A DNA stretch of 5,300 nucleotides from Hyphomicrobiales bacterium (GTDB lineage: Bacteria; Pseudomonadota; Alphaproteobacteria; Rhizobiales; Devosiaceae). Below the pieces are notes generated by a model. The model ran no database searches. It was not told the DNA's origin and was given only the letters and a program-made list of their open reading frames with translations. Positions 4,068 through 5,300 of this stretch are shown here, piece by piece. The number at the start of each line of letters is the position of its first letter. The first letter of the stretch is position 1. The stretch is taken from NCBI GenBank assembly GCA_015487985.1, contig WFOP01000025.1:1-5300 (forward strand), given 5' to 3'. The position numbers and the translations under genes are program-made.

Positions 4068-5300
4068 ATGTGTGGGATTGTAGGGATTATCGGCAATGAT
4101 CCAGTTGCGGATCGGTTGGTTCAGGCGCTTAAGAGGCTGGAATATCGCGGATATGACAGCGCCGGAGTGGCAACCGTACATAACTCGGTTCTTGATCGCC
4201 GCCGTGCGCCGGGAAGGCTGTCTAATCTGGAAGTCACGCTTGGCGAAAATCCCTTGCAGGGCACCATTGGAATTGGGCACACAAGATGGGCAACCCATGG
4301 CGCGCCCACAGAGGGCAATGCCCACCCCCACGCGACCCCGAAAGTGTCTGTTGTGCACAATGGCATAATTGAAAATTTTCGTGAATTACGCGAAAATTTG
4401 GTCAAAGACGGCTACACGGCCCAAACAGAAACTGATTCTGAGGTTGTGGCGCTTCTGGTAACCCGTGAAATTGACAATGGAGCCACCCCCACTGTTGCAG
4501 TGAAAAACACCCTTAAATTGCTGCGCGGTGCCTTTGGTCTGGCATTTTTATTTGCAGGGCATGACAAGACGATAATCGCGGCGCGGCAAGGCTCGCCTCT
4601 GGCTATCGGCTTTGGTGAGAATGAGATGTATTTAGGCTCAGATGCTTTTGCCCTTGCCCCCTTTACCAATAAAATCACTTATCTGGAAGAGGGGGACTGG
4701 GCAGTTCTCAGTCAGGATGACGTCACGATTTTTGATCAGGACGACAACGAGGTGGAGCGAACGGTTGAAATTTCCAGCGCCTCCTCATCCATCGTGGACA
4801 AGGGGAATCATCGCCATTTTATGGCCAAGGAAATATACGAACAGCCCGAGACCATCTCCCACGCCCTTGGACATTATCTTGATTTGACCACCGGCACCGC
4901 AAAACTGCCTGCGGACTTGCCCTTTGATTTTGTCAGGCTCTCCCGCATCACCATTGCCTCGTGCGGCGGCTCGTTTCTGGCGGCTTCGGTTGCAAAATAC
5001 TGGTTCGAAAGATATGCGCGCCTGCCGGTTGATGTGGATATCGCTTCGGAGTTTCGCTATCGCGAACCGCCTCTTGAAAAAGACGGGCTTTCTCTGTTTA
5101 TTTCCCAATCCGGGGAAACAGCAGATACTCTTGCCGCCCTGCGTTACAGCGCCAGCCAGAATCAGCACATCGCCGCGATCGTAAACGTTGCCGAATCCAC
5201 CATCGCGCGCGAATCCGATATTGCCTTTCCCCTTCTTTGCGGCCCCGAGATTGCGGTTGCCTCAACCAAGGCTCTAACCGCTCAACTCACTGTGCTGGCC
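4068..5300 (+). CDS. glmS: Glutamine--fructose-6-phosphate aminotransferase, N-terminal 411 residues (3' end outside window)
   Basis: Cytoplasmic enzyme that makes glucosamine-6-phosphate from fructose-6-phosphate and glutamine, the committed step towards UDP-GlcNAc. The protein opens with MCGIVGIIGN, so Cys2 becomes the N-terminal nucleophile after Met removal. This fixes the start. Glutaminase domain (about 2-240): HTRWATHG (71-78), HNGIIENF (97-104) with oxyanion residues Asn98-Gly99, and ETDSEVV with Asp123. The hinge DKGNHRHFMAKEIYEQP (244-260) leads into the first SIS sugar-isomerase domain: CGGSFLAA (299-306), IASEFRYR (325-332), phosphate-binding SQSGET (346-351) and VASTKA (397-402). 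The family has about 600 residues, so about 190, including the second SIS domain, are missing at the right edge. Oddity: the first phosphate-loop motif, CGTS in E. coli, reads CGGS here, replacing the threonine at Gly301. It forms an operon with glmU. Confidence 0.98.
   Translation, partial: MCGIVGIIGNDPVADRLVQALKRLEYRGYDSAGVATVHNSVLDRRRAPGRLSNLEVTLGENPLQGTIGIGHTRWATHGAPTEGNAHPHATPKVSVVHNGIIENFRELRENLVKDGYTAQTETDSEVVALLVTREIDNGATPTVAVKNTLKLLRGAFGLAFLFAGHDKTIIAARQGSPLAIGFGENEMYLGSDAFALAPFTNKITYLEEGDWAVLSQDDVTIFDQDDNEVERTVEISSASSSIVDKGNHRHFMAKEIYEQPETISHALGHYLDLTTGTAKLPADLPFDFVRLSRITIASCGGSFLAASVAKYWFERYARLPVDVDIASEFRYREPPLEKDGLSLFISQSGETADTLAALRYSASQNQHIAAIVNVAESTIARESDIAFPLLCGPEIAVASTKALTAQLTVLA

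Overview
The window looks like ordinary chromosome from a proteobacterium, most likely an alphaproteobacterium of moderate GC. The reasons are the adjacent glmU-glmS pair, GlmU and GlmS sequences that read as alphaproteobacterial, and a divergent membrane-anchored protein with a C-terminal SPOR-like domain. No genus can be named from the sequence alone.

Layout: (1) 1-1097, plus strand: the C-terminal two thirds of glucose-6-phosphate isomerase (pgi), cut by the left edge. (2) 1098-1386: intergenic, with no intact gene. It holds a GC-rich hairpin, a pair of 10-base inverted repeats 206 bases apart, and a very short reading frame that faintly resembles the tail of a tyrosine recombinase. (3) 1387-1461, minus strand: a complete tRNA-Lys(UUU) with encoded CCA. 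A good sigma70-type promoter for it lies at 1546-1573. (4) 1636-2556, minus strand: an inner-membrane protein with one transmembrane segment, a coiled coil, an acidic proline-rich linker and a SPOR-like domain. (5) 2557-2701: a divergent promoter region with a perfect 9-base inverted repeat (12-base spacer) that overlaps the best -10 candidate. (6) 2702-4063, plus strand: complete glmU. (7) 4068-5300, plus strand: glmS, cut by the right edge after 411 codons and starting only 4 bases after the glmU stop.

Most of the genes fit one theme, amino-sugar and envelope biosynthesis. Pgi interconverts glucose-6-phosphate and fructose-6-phosphate. GlmS converts fructose-6-phosphate plus glutamine to glucosamine-6-phosphate. 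After GlmM (not in the window), GlmU makes UDP-GlcNAc for peptidoglycan and lipopolysaccharide. The divergent SPOR-like protein belongs to a class that generally binds peptidoglycan glycan strands.

I see no phage, CRISPR, defence or other clearly novel system. The parts worth a second look are the glmU upstream dyad, the possible remnant beside the tRNA, the uncharacterised SPOR protein with two 8-base homopolymer tracts, a one-sided excess of G runs on the plus strand, and small departures from consensus in GlmS and GlmU.
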